Shown: positions 45,801 through 55,563 of the stretch, one piece after another
Layout of the letters: the number at the start of each line of letters is the position of its first letter
Position numbering within the stretch: position 1 is the first letter of the stretch
NCBI RefSeq assembly: GCF_900086985.1
Contig: NZ_LT593974.1
Location: 2,294,001-2,358,000 of the forward strand
DNA from: Halomonas sp. HL-93
Lineage (GTDB): Bacteria; Pseudomonadota; Gammaproteobacteria; Pseudomonadales; Halomonadaceae
Length of the DNA stretch: 64,000 nucleotides
Direction: 5' to 3'
Notes under the pieces: generated by a model
Told to the model about the DNA's origin: nothing
The model's database searches: none
What the model saw: only the letters and a program-made list of their open reading frames with translations
Made by a program: the position numbers and the translations under genes

Positions 45801-47210
45801 TTATTCAAAACGCAGCGCTACGAAAAGCGAGCGGCCATCGCGATAGAGACGCAAGGGTATCGCTCGATCAGTGGGCAACTCTTCAACGATGCGGCGCAAC
45901 TCTTCGGGTGACGATAAGCTGCGATGATCCAAACTAACCAGCACATCGCCTGCGCGAAGACCAGCGCGAGCCGCCACGCTGTCGGGCTCAACTTCACGCA
46001 CTATTACGCCACCTTGCAGATCAAGCTGCTCTTGGGTTTCCTGGTCTATTTCAGCAACCGAAACACCAAGGCGCACTTGGCTATCGCTAGATGATGAAGC
46101 GGGCGCCCCTTCGGCATCAGGCCAACTACCTAGCTCTACGGCTTCACTACGTTCTTCACCATCACGCATTAGCCGTAGATCCACTTCATCTCCCGGCGCC
46201 ACCCGGCCAATCAGACGCGGTAGGCTGCTCGAGCGATCCACGGTTTCACCGTTAACTTCCAGGATGACATCACCAGCTTTAAGACCGCCTTTTGCTGCGG
46301 GGCCATCAGGATCCAAATCGGCGATCAACGCGCCTTCAGCCTCTTCCATGCCAAATGATTCAGCCAAATCACGCGACACCGGCTGAATCATGACTCCCAA
46401 CCAGCCACGGTTAACGTGTCCATCTTCGCGAAGCTGATCGGCCACATCCAACGCAACGTTAATCGGGATGGCGAATGAAACTCCCATAAACCCACCGCTA
46501 CGCGTAAAAATCTGCGAGTTAATACCGATGACCTCGCCATCGAGGTTAAACAATGGACCACCTGAATTACCCGGATTGATCGCCACATCGGTTTGGATGA
46601 ACGGCACATAGGCATCGCGCGGGAGCGTTCTATTAATCGCGCTGACAATACCCGCCGTCACCGAATGATCAAAGCCAAATGGCGAGCCTATGGCGGCGAC
46701 CCATTCACCTACACGAAGCTCATCCGAATCTCCCAGATTCAAGGTGGGTAGAGCATCCGCATCGACCTTAAGCAGTGCTACATCGGTTTGTGGGTCACTG
46801 CCGATTAGCTCAGCGGTTAACTCGCGCCGATCGTTCAAACGAACGAGAATTTCATCGGCGTCCTGCACCACGTGCGCGTTGGTCATCACGTAGCCATCTT
46901 CGCTAATAATGAAACCAGAGCCCAGTGATTGACGCTCTTCGCTGCGCCCCTGCCCCCCTCCTGGCGGCGCGGGGAAGCTATCGCCAAAGAAGTGACGAAA
47001 AATCTCCGGCATTTCCTGACCACCGAAGTTATCAAAGGAGGGCCCGCCGCGCTGCACCGTTCGGCTGGTAGAAATATTCACCACCCCGGGAGCGGCGTCC
47101 TCAACGAGGTCGGTAAAATCCGGCAGGTTTTGTGCTTGGGCGCTTTGCGCCACAAAGAGCAGCAATACAAAACACATCCACAACGCAGAGGGAAAGTTTA
47201 AGCGCTTCAT
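45801..47210 (-). CDS. mucD: Periplasmic serine endoprotease MucD/DegP-like
   Basis: Envelope quality-control protease of the HtrA/Deg family. The ATG at 47210 (469 residues) is chosen because it opens a signal peptide (MKRLNFPSALWMCFVLLLFV, cleavage near SAQA|QNL) and has GGAG upstream; the open frame extends further. Catalytic triad His113 (TNAHVVQD), Asp143 (QTDVALLKVD), Ser216 (INPGNSGGPL). Two PDZ domains follow (RGWLGVMIQPVSRDLAESFG; LGVSVAEIDQETQEQLDL). Adjacent to rseC and the rpoE region, as in the algU-muc cluster, indicating sigma-E-linked envelope stress duty. Confidence 0.94.
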   Translation of the reverse strand: MKRLNFPSALWMCFVLLLFVAQSAQAQNLPDFTDLVEDAAPGVVNISTSRTVQRGGPSFDNFGGQEMPEIFRHFFGDSFPAPPGGGQGRSEERQSLGSGFIISEDGYVMTNAHVVQDADEILVRLNDRRELTAELIGSDPQTDVALLKVDADALPTLNLGDSDELRVGEWVAAIGSPFGFDHSVTAGIVSAINRTLPRDAYVPFIQTDVAINPGNSGGPLFNLDGEVIGINSQIFTRSGGFMGVSFAIPINVALDVADQLREDGHVNRGWLGVMIQPVSRDLAESFGMEEAEGALIADLDPDGPAAKGGLKAGDVILEVNGETVDRSSSLPRLIGRVAPGDEVDLRLMRDGEERSEAVELGSWPDAEGAPASSSSDSQVRLGVSVAEIDQETQEQLDLQGGVIVREVEPDSVAARAGLRAGDVLVSLDHRSLSSPEELRRIVEELPTDRAIPLRLYRDGRSLFVALRFE

Positions 47211-47271
47211 GCAAGAGCTCCTACTGAAAACACCATCAAGCCAATCAATGCAGCTCACCGTGAGCCACCGA

Positions 47272-47742
47272 TCAAGATGCATCAGCCAACCGCGGACGGA
47301 AGTGCTCCGCACGCCGACCTAACGCGTATTTAAGGCCTATCATGCCACTAATCAAGACGCTGAAGAAAAGACTCGGTGCAAGCCACATCTCATCGCTGAG
47401 CGTGCCAAATAACCCAGCGATAGCCAAGGCCATTAAGAGCGGCAATCCGTAGACCAGCCACGCTAAACGTGTCATGGAAGCCTTAAGCATCACCAACGTT
47501 ACCTCGCTATTCAGTGCCAGCTCGTCATCATTGTCGCGCGGCAGCCGCGTATCTACCGACACCTGCCAGGCAGGTCGGCGTTCAAGCAGCCCTGCCCCAC
47601 AGCCTTGACCTTTAGCACATTGCATGCAGCCAGGCGAGGCCGCGACTTCGACGATAACTCCATGCGCGTGGTAGCCCACGACTCGTCCTTGGCGCTTAAT
47701 AAATGCTTCATTTGATGCTACCGACACAACATTGACTCCCAC
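47272..47742 (-). CDS. rseC: RseC/MucC-type sigma-E regulatory membrane protein
   Basis: SoxR-reducing-system/RseC family. The longest frame starts with GTG at 47742 (156 residues). A GTG five codons in (47727) has a better GGGAG spacing and may be the real start. N-terminal cysteine cluster PGCMQCAKGQGCGAG, hydrophilic domain, then two membrane helices (LAWLVYGLPLLMALAIAGLF; LAPSLFFSVLISGMIGLKYA). It probably modulates RseA or redox supply to SoxR-like factors. Separated from rseA by a strong terminator, so it likely has its own promoter. Confidence 0.9.
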   Translation of the reverse strand: MGVNVVSVASNEAFIKRQGRVVGYHAHGVIVEVAASPGCMQCAKGQGCGAGLLERRPAWQVSVDTRLPRDNDDELALNSEVTLVMLKASMTRLAWLVYGLPLLMALAIAGLFGTLSDEMWLAPSLFFSVLISGMIGLKYALGRRAEHFRPRLADAS

Positions 47743-47800
47743 ACTGCTTCTTAAGAGCGCTGATTAAGTGGTTAACAACCGTTGTATTGTTTACGACCAT

Positions 47801-47847
47801 AAAAAATGGACGTTGAAATAGAGGGCACCTCTTTCCAACGTCCATTT
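47801..47847 (-). terminator. Rho-independent terminator of rpoE-rseA
   Basis: On the minus strand AAATGGACGTTG and CAACGTCCATTT form a perfect 12-bp stem. It is extended by AAAGAGG/CCTCTNTTT around a TGC loop and followed by a run of six T. It lies ~35 bp after the rseA stop, where rseB would be expected. Confidence 0.88.
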
Positions 47848-47881
47848 GTATAATTGTCCTATCGCTAACTAGCCGGGCTGA

Positions 47882-48634
47882 TCAGCGTTGCCCCAAAGGC
47901 TCTGTAGCACCGGATGAATGCATCAAAGGTGACCATTGATCGTTTTGGCCCCCTGCCGAACCTTGAGTCTGCTGCTCAAGATAAGACTGCAGCATGCGAA
48001 GTTGCTCAACATCGATATTAGTACCCTGCTGAGCCGATACGCTTTGCTGCTGACCTGAACCGGAGAAGCCGCCTTCACTAACGTTCATCAGGCCATTTCC
48101 CGATCCTTGCCCACTCATCCTAAAAGGGGTTTGCTCGAACATGGGCATTTCGCCCTGCTGAGTGCCTGCTGATTGGCTATTGGTAACAGACGGTGTGGAC
48201 GCGAGGTTTACCGGCTGCACCTGATTAGATGTCGTCGATTCGGAGCTTGAAGCCACTCCACCCCCCTGCTGCGACTGTGACGTTCCACTGCTATTGCCGA
48301 AGAACTGCACGCCGGTGAGCACCATCAGCGATACCGCCGCTGCAACGCCTGCCCCGCGCACAAATGACACATTACCCGTACGGCTATGTGCAGTCGCATC
48401 GTCCAGCGCTGGAGCGGGCTCATCTTGCAAACGAGCCATGACACCAGCAGAGAGGTCAACGCTGACATCCACATCACGTTCACGACGCATCATGCTACGA
48501 GCCAAATGATAGCGTCGCCACGTTTCAGCGGCATCGTCATCGTTCGGTAGTGCCTTCAACACTCGGCGCAACTCTAGCTCATCACTTTCACTATCCATCA
48601 ATATCGAAAGTGATTCCCGTGTGTTTTGACTCAT
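47882..48634 (-). CDS. rseA: Anti-sigma-E factor RseA (MucA)
   Basis: Inner-membrane anti-sigma factor that holds RpoE. 250 residues. Residues ~1-75 form the sigma-binding domain (ESLSILMDSESDELELRRVL, ETWRRYHLARSMMRRE), with a single membrane helix at ~95-115 (GVAAAVSLMVLTGVQFF) and a periplasmic domain unusually rich in Ser, Gln and Gly. DegS/RseP-type cleavage would release the sigma factor under envelope stress. The next gene is not rseB. Follows rpoE by ~190 bp, a larger gap than usual. Confidence 0.88.
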   Translation of the reverse strand: MSQNTRESLSILMDSESDELELRRVLKALPNDDDAAETWRRYHLARSMMRRERDVDVSVDLSAGVMARLQDEPAPALDDATAHSRTGNVSFVRGAGVAAAVSLMVLTGVQFFGNSSGTSQSQQGGGVASSSESTTSNQVQPVNLASTPSVTNSQSAGTQQGEMPMFEQTPFRMSGQGSGNGLMNVSEGGFSGSGQQQSVSAQQGTNIDVEQLRMLQSYLEQQTQGSAGGQNDQWSPLMHSSGATEPLGQR

Positions 48635-48827
48635 ACTTCACACCCTCACACTGTTGAGAAGAAGCGCTAATGGCCATCGTACGTATTGCGTCTACGCTGG
48701 CATTCACCGGCAACTTCACTATAGCTTCCCATTGGGAATGTAATGGCTTTGACGGTGATGCCACCAAACAGTTCACGGTCATCCGTAGTTTTTCGCCATC
48801 ACGCTTTTAACGTACCCCCATTGACCA

Positions 48828-49427
48828 TTAATCTTCTCGACTGTTCCGTGCCGTGGTCACTAAAGGTCGAATATGTTCGTCAACGGCTTCGCGCGCCCTG
48901 AAAATACGTGAACGCACCGTGCCCACGGGACACTGCATAACCTGCGCAATATCTTCGTATGCCAGCCCGTCCAACTCGCGCAGCGTAATTGCAGTGCGTA
49001 AATCATCCGGTAACTTTTCGATTGCCTCATACACAGCGGCCTCCAACTGATCCCGCGCAATAGCGGCCTCAGGCGACTCGGAATCGGCCAAGCGACCGCT
49101 TTGATCGATAATTTCGGCATCGACAATATCCAGGTCGCTACCTGGCGGGCGACGCCCGCGCGACACAAGATGATTTTTTGCGGTATTGATCGCGATTCGA
49201 TACATCCAGGTGTAAAAAGCACTTTCAGCGCGAAACTTTCCCAGTGCCCGATAGGCTTTTATGAAGGCCTCCTGAGCAACATCGTGGACCTCGGCGTGGT
49301 CATGCACGTAGCGCCCAATCAAGCCAATAATTTTGTGCTGATATTTTTTTACCAGCAGATCAAATGCGCGGGTGTCGCCTTTTTGAGCACGCTCAACGAG
49401 CTGTTGATCTGTTTCACGAGTGCTCAT
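48828..49427 (-). CDS. rpoE: RNA polymerase sigma factor RpoE (AlgU)
   Basis: ECF sigma-70 factor for envelope stress. 199 residues: sigma-2 region (YQHKIIGLIGRYVHDHAEVH, DVAQEAFIKAYRALGKFRAE, FYTWMYRIAINTAKNHLVSR) and sigma-4 (AITLRELDGLAYEDIAQVMQ, CPVGTVRSRIFRAREAVDEH). Near-identical in layout to Pseudomonas AlgU. Upstream is the 328-bp divergent region shared with the DAHP synthase gene. Confidence 0.96.
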   Translation of the reverse strand: MSTRETDQQLVERAQKGDTRAFDLLVKKYQHKIIGLIGRYVHDHAEVHDVAQEAFIKAYRALGKFRAESAFYTWMYRIAINTAKNHLVSRGRRPPGSDLDIVDAEIIDQSGRLADSESPEAAIARDQLEAAVYEAIEKLPDDLRTAITLRELDGLAYEDIAQVMQCPVGTVRSRIFRAREAVDEHIRPLVTTARNSRED

Positions 49428-49755
49428 TCACGCGCCCCCTCTCACTCGGGCAGTGATCACCGAGCACTACTCTTCCTTTTAACCCGATACACTGGGCATT
49501 AACAGCAAGCAACATAGCGTTCCTTGGGCATTGGTTAATTATACGGATGACATAAAACGGTACTGTAACGTGATCGCCGATTATTGGCTAAGTGTTACGC
49601 GTTCTACACGGCGCATCAAGCGTTTACCCCCTTGCTCAAAACCCAGCGGCTGACTTCATTTATCATTGTTAAGTTCCACAACAATTGATTTTTACTGCGT
49701 CGACAAGCGATAGTAGGCGTCTTTAGTCGCCCATTACGCATGCACAGGTAGCACA
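49428..49755. promoter_or_regulatory. Divergent promoter region rpoE / DAHP synthase
   Basis: 328 bp without a credible ORF. For rpoE (minus strand) a perfect -10 hexamer TATAAT lies at 49538-49543, ~110 bp before the start, with only a weak -35. For the rightward gene, TTGATT and GATAGT separated by 18 bp (~49686-49715) form a moderate promoter. I found no sigma-E-type GGAACTT/TCTGA pair convincing enough to call. Confidence 0.45.
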
Positions 49756-50832
49756 ATGTCAGATCAGCAGGTCAACAACCTTAACGTCCTTGCCCAGGAC
49801 GTGCTCACTACCCCTGAAGCCCTTAAGCAAGATGTGCCGCTTACCGAAGCTGCCGAGCGCACCGTCATTGAGGGCCGCCACACCATTCAGCGTATCCTGG
49901 ACGGTAGCGACCCACGCTTATTGATGGTGGTTGGCCCTTGCTCTATTCATGATGTCGACGCCGCCCTGGATTATGCCAGGCGTCTGCGCACCCTCGCCGA
50001 CCAAGTCAGCGACAGCCTTTACATCGTGATGCGAGTGTATTTCGAAAAACCCCGCACTACGGTGGGCTGGAAAGGTCTCATTAACGATCCTCATCTTAAC
50101 GACTCCTTTGAAATCGATGAAGGCCTGCATATCGCGCGCAAACTGTTGGTAGATCTTGCCGAGATCGGCTTGCCGCTGGCAACTGAGGCGCTCGACCCGA
50201 TCTCGCCACAGTACCTGCAGGACTGCATTAGCTGGTCGGCGATTGGCGCCCGCACCACCGAGTCGCAGACCCACCGCGAGATGGCATCAGGCCTCTCTTC
50301 GCCTGTGGGCTTCAAAAACGGCACCGATGGCAGCCTGGATGTGGCCATCAATGCCTTACAGTCCGTTGCCCACCCGCACAATTTTCTGGGCATTAACCAG
50401 TCAGGCCAAGTTGCCATTATTCGTACCCGTGGCAACGGCTATGGACACGTCGTCCTACGCGGCGGCAACGGCAAACCCAACTATGATAGCGTCAGTGTCG
50501 CCTTGGCCGAACAGGAACTCAAAAAAGCCAGCCTTTCCGCCAACATTATGATCGATTGCTCTCACGCCAACTCGAACAAGGACCCTGCACTACAGCCATT
50601 GGTCCTCGAAAACGTGACCAACCAGATACTCGAAGGTAATACCTCCATTGTCGGTCTCATGGTGGAATCCAACATTGGCTGGGGCAATCAAAAAGTCCCT
50701 ACCGATATTAACGAGCTTCAATACGGCGTTTCGATAACCGATGCCTGCATTGATTGGCCAACAACCGTTGAAACGTTTACCCGCATGAATGACAAGCTCG
50801 CGCCGGTGCTAAAAAAACGCCGCCGGTCGTAG
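49756..50832 (+). CDS. aroG: 3-deoxy-7-phosphoheptulonate (DAHP) synthase, class I alpha
   Basis: First enzyme of the shikimate pathway, joining PEP and erythrose 4-phosphate. 358 residues: LLMVVGPCSIHDVDAALDYA, MRVYFEKPRTTVGWKGLIND, WSAIGARTTESQTHREMASG, GFKNGTDGSLDVAINALQ, IDCSHANSNKDPALQ with the metal-binding residues. This is the AroF/AroG/AroH type; which amino acid feeds back cannot be settled by eye, so the symbol aroG is provisional. Confidence 0.93.
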   Translation: MSDQQVNNLNVLAQDVLTTPEALKQDVPLTEAAERTVIEGRHTIQRILDGSDPRLLMVVGPCSIHDVDAALDYARRLRTLADQVSDSLYIVMRVYFEKPRTTVGWKGLINDPHLNDSFEIDEGLHIARKLLVDLAEIGLPLATEALDPISPQYLQDCISWSAIGARTTESQTHREMASGLSSPVGFKNGTDGSLDVAINALQSVAHPHNFLGINQSGQVAIIRTRGNGYGHVVLRGGNGKPNYDSVSVALAEQELKKASLSANIMIDCSHANSNKDPALQPLVLENVTNQILEGNTSIVGLMVESNIGWGNQKVPTDINELQYGVSITDACIDWPTTVETFTRMNDKLAPVLKKRRRS

Positions 50833-50841
50833 CTTCCCCTA

Positions 50842-50870
50842 TCGCCCACTGCGACCTGCGCAGTGGGCGA
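50842..50870. terminator. Perfect hairpin between convergent aroG and dinG
   Basis: TCGCCCACTGCG and CGCAGTGGGCGA are perfect 12-bp arms around ACCTG. It sits between the two stop codons, 10 bp from each, and probably terminates both transcripts although neither side has a T-run. Confidence 0.65.
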
Positions 50871-50878
50871 GCGTGAAG

Positions 50879-53008
50879 TCATAAGGCGATTTCTCGCCGG
50901 AAAGGTGGCAACGCATCCAGCAACGCCTGACCGTAGCGACGCGTGATAACGCGCTTATCCAATAGCGTAATAGTGCCTGTATCACTCTCCTTGCGGATCA
51001 GCCGACCACAGGCCTGCACCAGCTTGATTGATGCGTCTGGCACACTGATGCGCATAAATGGATTACCGCCCTGACTCTCAATCCACTCGGCGAGCGTTGC
51101 TCCCACCGGGTCATCCGGCACCGCAAACGGCAACCGGGTGATGACAACATGCGTAAGATAGTCCCCTGGCAAGTCGATGCCCTCGGCAAAACTCGCCAAG
51201 CCGAAAATAATACTGCCTTTACCGCTATCCACCGCCGCGCGATGGCGCTCGATCAACTCGCGCTTGGGCAAGGCGTCTTGGGCCAGTACGCGCTCCTTGA
51301 CCGATTCGCTCAGCGCTTTCTCGACCCCGCGCAGCTGTGCACGCGATGAGAACAACACCAGCGCCGCCTCACGATCCGCCAGCTTTGTCACGAAATCGAC
51401 GATGGCTTTTTCGTGGGCTTCTCGATCGCTTGGATCAGTCGCCTCCTTGGGCACGCTTAATACAGCGTTGGCGTAATCAAACGGACTGGGCAGCGCCTGA
51501 TAACGGTAGCGATTGGCCAGCCCCGCTCGCTCCTGAAGCCGCTCGAAACGCCCCAGCGCCGTGAGCGTGGCAGATGTGACCACAGCGCCATGGCAGCGCC
51601 CCCACAAGTGTTTCGCCAAGGTATGCGCGGCGGATACCGGGCTTGCCGAAAATTCAAGTTCCGGCTCTCCCGCGACACGGCTTAGCGTGATCCAGCGCGC
51701 GCTAGGCGGCGCATTAGCGGCATCGCGCTCGCTGAACGCCTGCCATAGCGCATGAGCCTCCAGTGCCCGACCGTGAAGCAGCGCCACCAATGGCAGCCAG
51801 GCTTCCGCCTGCTCGCGCTCAAGGCCGGTTTGCTTATCCGGGTCGAGGCTTTCGCGCAAAATATCGCTGATACTTTCAAGGCTGCGCGACAGCGTGGCAA
51901 ACATCACCACCAATTGCTCGGCCTGCTCGTGCAGCGCATCGGGAATTTGGCCCTTTTCAAACCGTGACTGAAGCGTGCTTTCTTCGTCAGCCAACCCATT
52001 CGCGCGCCCTGCAAGCTGATGCCCCATGCTGAACACATCGCCCAACGCCGGCTCCAGGGCATGGATAAGCTCGGGCAAACCGGCGAGCAACCGAGCAATC
52101 GTCGGTTGGACGGCAAGCCCTTGATGCAGGTCGGTCAAGCTGCTTTTGAGGGTTTTAAGCCAGCGTAAACAGCCATTGATAGCGAAGCGATGAGCAAAAT
52201 GCGATAGCGCCTTATCGGGCAGATGATGGCCTTCGTCAAACACAAAGATGCAGTCGGCTGGGTCCGGCAAGATGGCCCCGCCGCCCAGCGCCAGATCGGC
52301 CAGCACCAAGTCATGGTTGGCCACAATGACGTCGGCGTTTTCCAATTCCCGGCGAGAACGGAAAAACGCACAGGCACCAAAATGGCCGCAGCGTCGCCCG
52401 GTACACTGACGATGATCGACGGTCAAACGCCGCCAGTGGGCATCGTCAATCGGATGCGGCCAGTTATCGCGATCGCCTTCCCACTCCCCCTGACCGTAAG
52501 CCTCAGCCATATCGCTGGCAATCAGGCTAAAATCACTGCTTTGTGCCTGTAAAGACTGCTCGAACAGCGACAGCGTGGGATTTGGCTCGGTCCCTTCCAA
52601 CGCTTGATCAAGCCGCGCAACGCATACGTAGCGCCCGCGCCCTTTAGCCAGCGCGTAGCGAAATGCCAAACCGCTATGGTTCGCAAGAGACGGCAGGTCG
52701 TGGTTTAGCACCTGCTCCTGAAGCGCGACCGTTGCGGTCGAGACAATCAGTCGCTTGCCACGCGCTTTGGCGATGGGCAGCGAGGCGATTAGATAAGCCA
52801 GGGTTTTGCCTGTCCCCGTGCCAGCCTCAAGCACACACACATGACTGTCGCTTGTGCGCTTGCCGTCGCCATCACTTTCGATATCACCCAGCGTGCGGGC
52901 AATCTCGGCAATCATCAGCCGCTGACCGTAGCGTGGAGTCAACTCAAGGTTTTCCACCACGCGACGGTAAGCGTCCTGAATTTCGCTTTTAAGGCCAGTA
53001 TCTAGCAT
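50879..53008 (-). CDS. dinG: ATP-dependent DNA helicase DinG
   Basis: XPD-like 5'-3' helicase acting on R-loops and recombination intermediates. 709 residues. Walker A VLEAGTGTGKTLAYLIASLP, iron-sulfur cysteines including CVARL and CTGRRCGHFGACAFF, Walker B FVFDEGHHLPDKA (DEGH), and helicase VI region VVITRLPFAVPDDPVG with QACGRLIRKESDTG. Same strand as rhlB with a 5-bp gap. The LexA box of E. coli dinG is not applicable because the gene sits behind rhlB. Confidence 0.92.
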   Translation of the reverse strand: MLDTGLKSEIQDAYRRVVENLELTPRYGQRLMIAEIARTLGDIESDGDGKRTSDSHVCVLEAGTGTGKTLAYLIASLPIAKARGKRLIVSTATVALQEQVLNHDLPSLANHSGLAFRYALAKGRGRYVCVARLDQALEGTEPNPTLSLFEQSLQAQSSDFSLIASDMAEAYGQGEWEGDRDNWPHPIDDAHWRRLTVDHRQCTGRRCGHFGACAFFRSRRELENADVIVANHDLVLADLALGGGAILPDPADCIFVFDEGHHLPDKALSHFAHRFAINGCLRWLKTLKSSLTDLHQGLAVQPTIARLLAGLPELIHALEPALGDVFSMGHQLAGRANGLADEESTLQSRFEKGQIPDALHEQAEQLVVMFATLSRSLESISDILRESLDPDKQTGLEREQAEAWLPLVALLHGRALEAHALWQAFSERDAANAPPSARWITLSRVAGEPELEFSASPVSAAHTLAKHLWGRCHGAVVTSATLTALGRFERLQERAGLANRYRYQALPSPFDYANAVLSVPKEATDPSDREAHEKAIVDFVTKLADREAALVLFSSRAQLRGVEKALSESVKERVLAQDALPKRELIERHRAAVDSGKGSIIFGLASFAEGIDLPGDYLTHVVITRLPFAVPDDPVGATLAEWIESQGGNPFMRISVPDASIKLVQACGRLIRKESDTGTITLLDKRVITRRYGQALLDALPPFRREIAL

Positions 53009-53013
53009 GCGGC

Positions 53014-54288
53014 TTAGAGCATACCTTCCGGCGGGTGTTCGCAGGGAAGCTTGTCGTTGATATAGCGCTCAATCTCCGGCAGGGAGAAAGCATCTTCTTC
53101 ACCCACAAAGCTAATTGAAACGCCTTTTGCACCAGCCCGGCCAGTACGCCCAATACGGTGGACATAGTCTTCCGGATCTTCAGGCAGCGTGTAATTGATG
53201 ACGTGGCTGACGTCTTCAATATGAATGCCGCGGCCCGCTACATCGGTGGCGACAAGCACTTGAATATCGCCTTCACGGAAGCTCTCAAGGGTTTTGATGC
53301 GTTGGTTCTGCGGCACATCACCAGACAGCATGGCGGCACTCACGCCGGCCTTTTTAAGCAGGTCGTCAAGTTTGCGCACCAGATCGCGGCGATTGCCAAA
53401 CACCATCACACGCTCGAAGCTTTCCTGCTCCAACAGCTTGACCAGCAGACGCTGCTTGTCATCGTCAGAAACCATATAAACCCGCTGGTCGATATCGGCC
53501 TGGTTCTCCACGGTCACTTCGATCTCAACGTGGGCCGGGTCCATCGTCCATTGACTGGCCAGGTTGAGAATATCCTCGGTGAACGTCGCCGAGAAAAGAA
53601 ACGTCTGACGCTCTTCTTTCTTGGGCGTGTAGCGGATGATCCGCTTCACGTCGGGAATAAAGCCCATCGACAGCATACGATCGGCTTCATCCAGCACCAG
53701 CACTTCCACTTCGGAAAGGTCGATATCACGCTTCTGGTGAAAATCGAGTAGCCGCCCAGGAGTCGCGACTAGGAGATCGATTTTTTTGCCTAGACTATCG
53801 CGCTGCTTTTGATAGTCCATCCCGCCCACAACGCTTGCCACGTTGAGCTTGGTAAAGCGGGCAAGGGCCTTGGCATCTTTCTCGATCTGCAGTGCCAACT
53901 CGCGGGTAGGGGCAATAATCAGCGCCCGCGGCGCCCCTGGCTTCTGGCCGTCCGGGGTTGGCTCTTCCAGGAAATAGGCCAGCGCTGAGATCAAAAACGC
54001 AGCGGTTTTGCCCGTACCGGTTTGTGCCTTGCCGACGATATCACCGCCCAACAACGTGTGGCGCAGCGCCTCTGCCTGAATAGGCGTGCAGTATTCAAAC
54101 CCTTGGGCATGAATCGCGCGCATTAACGGCAGCGGCAGATCAAAGTCATGAAAGCGCCACTTGCCAGCCACGGCAGGCACCTGAAACTGACGAAGATCCC
54201 AGTTCGACTGGCGACGACGCGGTTTCCGACGACGACGTTTTGGCTTACGGTTCTGGGCCGATGCTGTGGTCTGTTCCGACTCGCTCAT
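53014..54288 (-). CDS. rhlB: DEAD-box RNA helicase, RhlB type
   Basis: A 424-residue DEAD-box helicase; RhlB unwinds RNA for the RNase E degradosome. An Arg/Lys-rich N-terminal extension ([20 protein letters not shown]) precedes the core: Q motif [20 protein letters not shown], Walker [17 protein letters not shown] box [20 protein letters not shown] motif LFSATF, and [17 protein letters not shown]. The [19 protein letters not shown] phrase matches Pseudomonas RhlB. Likely co-transcribed with dinG. Confidence 0.88.
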   Translation of the reverse strand: MSESEQTTASAQNRKPKRRRRKPRRRQSNWDLRQFQVPAVAGKWRFHDFDLPLPLMRAIHAQGFEYCTPIQAEALRHTLLGGDIVGKAQTGTGKTAAFLISALAYFLEEPTPDGQKPGAPRALIIAPTRELALQIEKDAKALARFTKLNVASVVGGMDYQKQRDSLGKKIDLLVATPGRLLDFHQKRDIDLSEVEVLVLDEADRMLSMGFIPDVKRIIRYTPKKEERQTFLFSATFTEDILNLASQWTMDPAHVEIEVTVENQADIDQRVYMVSDDDKQRLLVKLLEQESFERVMVFGNRRDLVRKLDDLLKKAGVSAAMLSGDVPQNQRIKTLESFREGDIQVLVATDVAGRGIHIEDVSHVINYTLPEDPEDYVHRIGRTGRAGAKGVSISFVGEEDAFSLPEIERYINDKLPCEHPPEGML

Positions 54289-54433
54289 AGGCTATGTATC
54301 TGTCCATTGCTGTGGATGTTAGGCATCTTGACGTGCGCATTGTACCAGGGCTTGGCAATAAGAGCGCGCCCTGCTGTCGAAGGAGGTCGCTAGGCTGCTA
54401 GAATAGGCCTATTACCGAACCAAGGAGCGCGAT

Positions 54434-54682
54434 ATGACGCGTAAAAAAAAGACCCGTTCGCTGGCGGATAAAGTCACCATCCGTACTGGTCGGCGTAAAG
54501 ACTTTAAAAAGTGGCGCCATGATAACCCCGATCAAGTGACGTCATCACGTCGCTTTGTGGCTAAAAAACAGCAGCAACGCAAATTGCAGGCGGTGCGTAA
54601 GCTGGCTCGCCAGCAGAGTGGCCAGGATATTGCCATTCACCCAGACAAAGATACGGACAACCCGCCGGGAGACCGCTCCTGA
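54434..54682 (+). CDS. Small highly basic protein of unknown function, coupled to exonuclease III
   Basis: An 82-residue protein of which about a third is Lys/Arg (MTRKKKTRSLADKVTIRTGR, VAKKQQQRKLQAVRKLARQQ). I do not recognise a named family. AAGGAG at 54421-54426 gives a good ribosome-binding site, and the stop overlaps the next start as TGATG, so it is translated with exonuclease III. Likely binds nucleic acid through charge alone. The acidic last ten residues (HPDKDTDNPPGD) are probably unstructured. Confidence 0.72.
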   Translation: MTRKKKTRSLADKVTIRTGRRKDFKKWRHDNPDQVTSSRRFVAKKQQQRKLQAVRKLARQQSGQDIAIHPDKDTDNPPGDRS

Positions 54683-55515
54683 TGCGCCTTGTTTCATTCA
54701 ACATTAATGGCATTCGAGCGCGGCTTCATCAGCTACAGGCTCTTATTGATACACAAAAGCCCGATATTATCGGGCTTCAAGAGACCAAAGTACAAGATAG
54801 TGAGTTTCCACTCGCCGATGTAGAGGCCATGGGTTACCACGTTTTCTACTACGGGCAGAAAGGACACTATGGCGTCGCGATGCTTTGCCGCCAAAAGCCC
54901 CAAGCGGTATTTTACGGTTTCCCAGACGATGAGGAAGACGCTCAGCGTCGCATGATTGGCGTCAAGCTATTGACCGAGGACGGCGATCCCGTCACCGTTT
55001 GGAACGGCTATTTCCCCCAAGGGGAAAATGTTACCCATCCCACTAAGTTCCCCCACAAAACGCGCTTTTACCAGCAGTTGGCGCGCCTGCTTAGCGAGCA
55101 GCACCACCCTGATGAGCGGGTTGCCGTAATGGGCGACTTCAACATCTCGCCGGAAGACCAGGATATTGGCATCGGTGAAGCCAATCGCAAGCGCTGGCTG
55201 CGCGAGGGTAAAACCAGCTTCCAGCCCATCGAGCGGAAGTGGCTTGAAGGCATTAAAGCCTGGGGATTGCATGATAGCTACCGGCTTTGTTATCCAGCGG
55301 ACGCCGAGTGGTTTAGCTGGTTTGATTATCGCTCCAAAGGCTTTGACCGCGAGCCCAAACGCGGACTACGCATCGACTATATTCTGGTGACCCAGCCGCT
55401 GGCCGACTGCGTCACTGCCGCCGGGATCGACTATGCGCTGCGCGGTATGCAACGCCCGTCTGATCACGCACCCACTTGGAGCGACTTTTCACTCACGCTG
55501 GCGTCTTCCGATTAG
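54682..55515 (+). CDS. xthA: Exodeoxyribonuclease III (AP endonuclease)
   Basis: Mg-dependent base-excision repair nuclease cutting at abasic sites. 277 residues of the EEP superfamily: LVSFNINGIRARLHQL, GLQETKVQDSEFPL (metal Glu), NGYFPQGENVTHPTKFPHK, VMGDFNISPEDQDIGI (Asp-Asn pair), GLRIDYILVTQPL and the catalytic His in MQRPSDHAPTWSDF. Overlaps the basic-protein stop by one base. Confidence 0.93.
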   Translation: MRLVSFNINGIRARLHQLQALIDTQKPDIIGLQETKVQDSEFPLADVEAMGYHVFYYGQKGHYGVAMLCRQKPQAVFYGFPDDEEDAQRRMIGVKLLTEDGDPVTVWNGYFPQGENVTHPTKFPHKTRFYQQLARLLSEQHHPDERVAVMGDFNISPEDQDIGIGEANRKRWLREGKTSFQPIERKWLEGIKAWGLHDSYRLCYPADAEWFSWFDYRSKGFDREPKRGLRIDYILVTQPLADCVTAAGIDYALRGMQRPSDHAPTWSDFSLTLASSD

Positions 55516-55563
55516 CCAGCGCGCATAACCTCCAGGTAAGGCGGCCATGTTATCGCGACCAGG

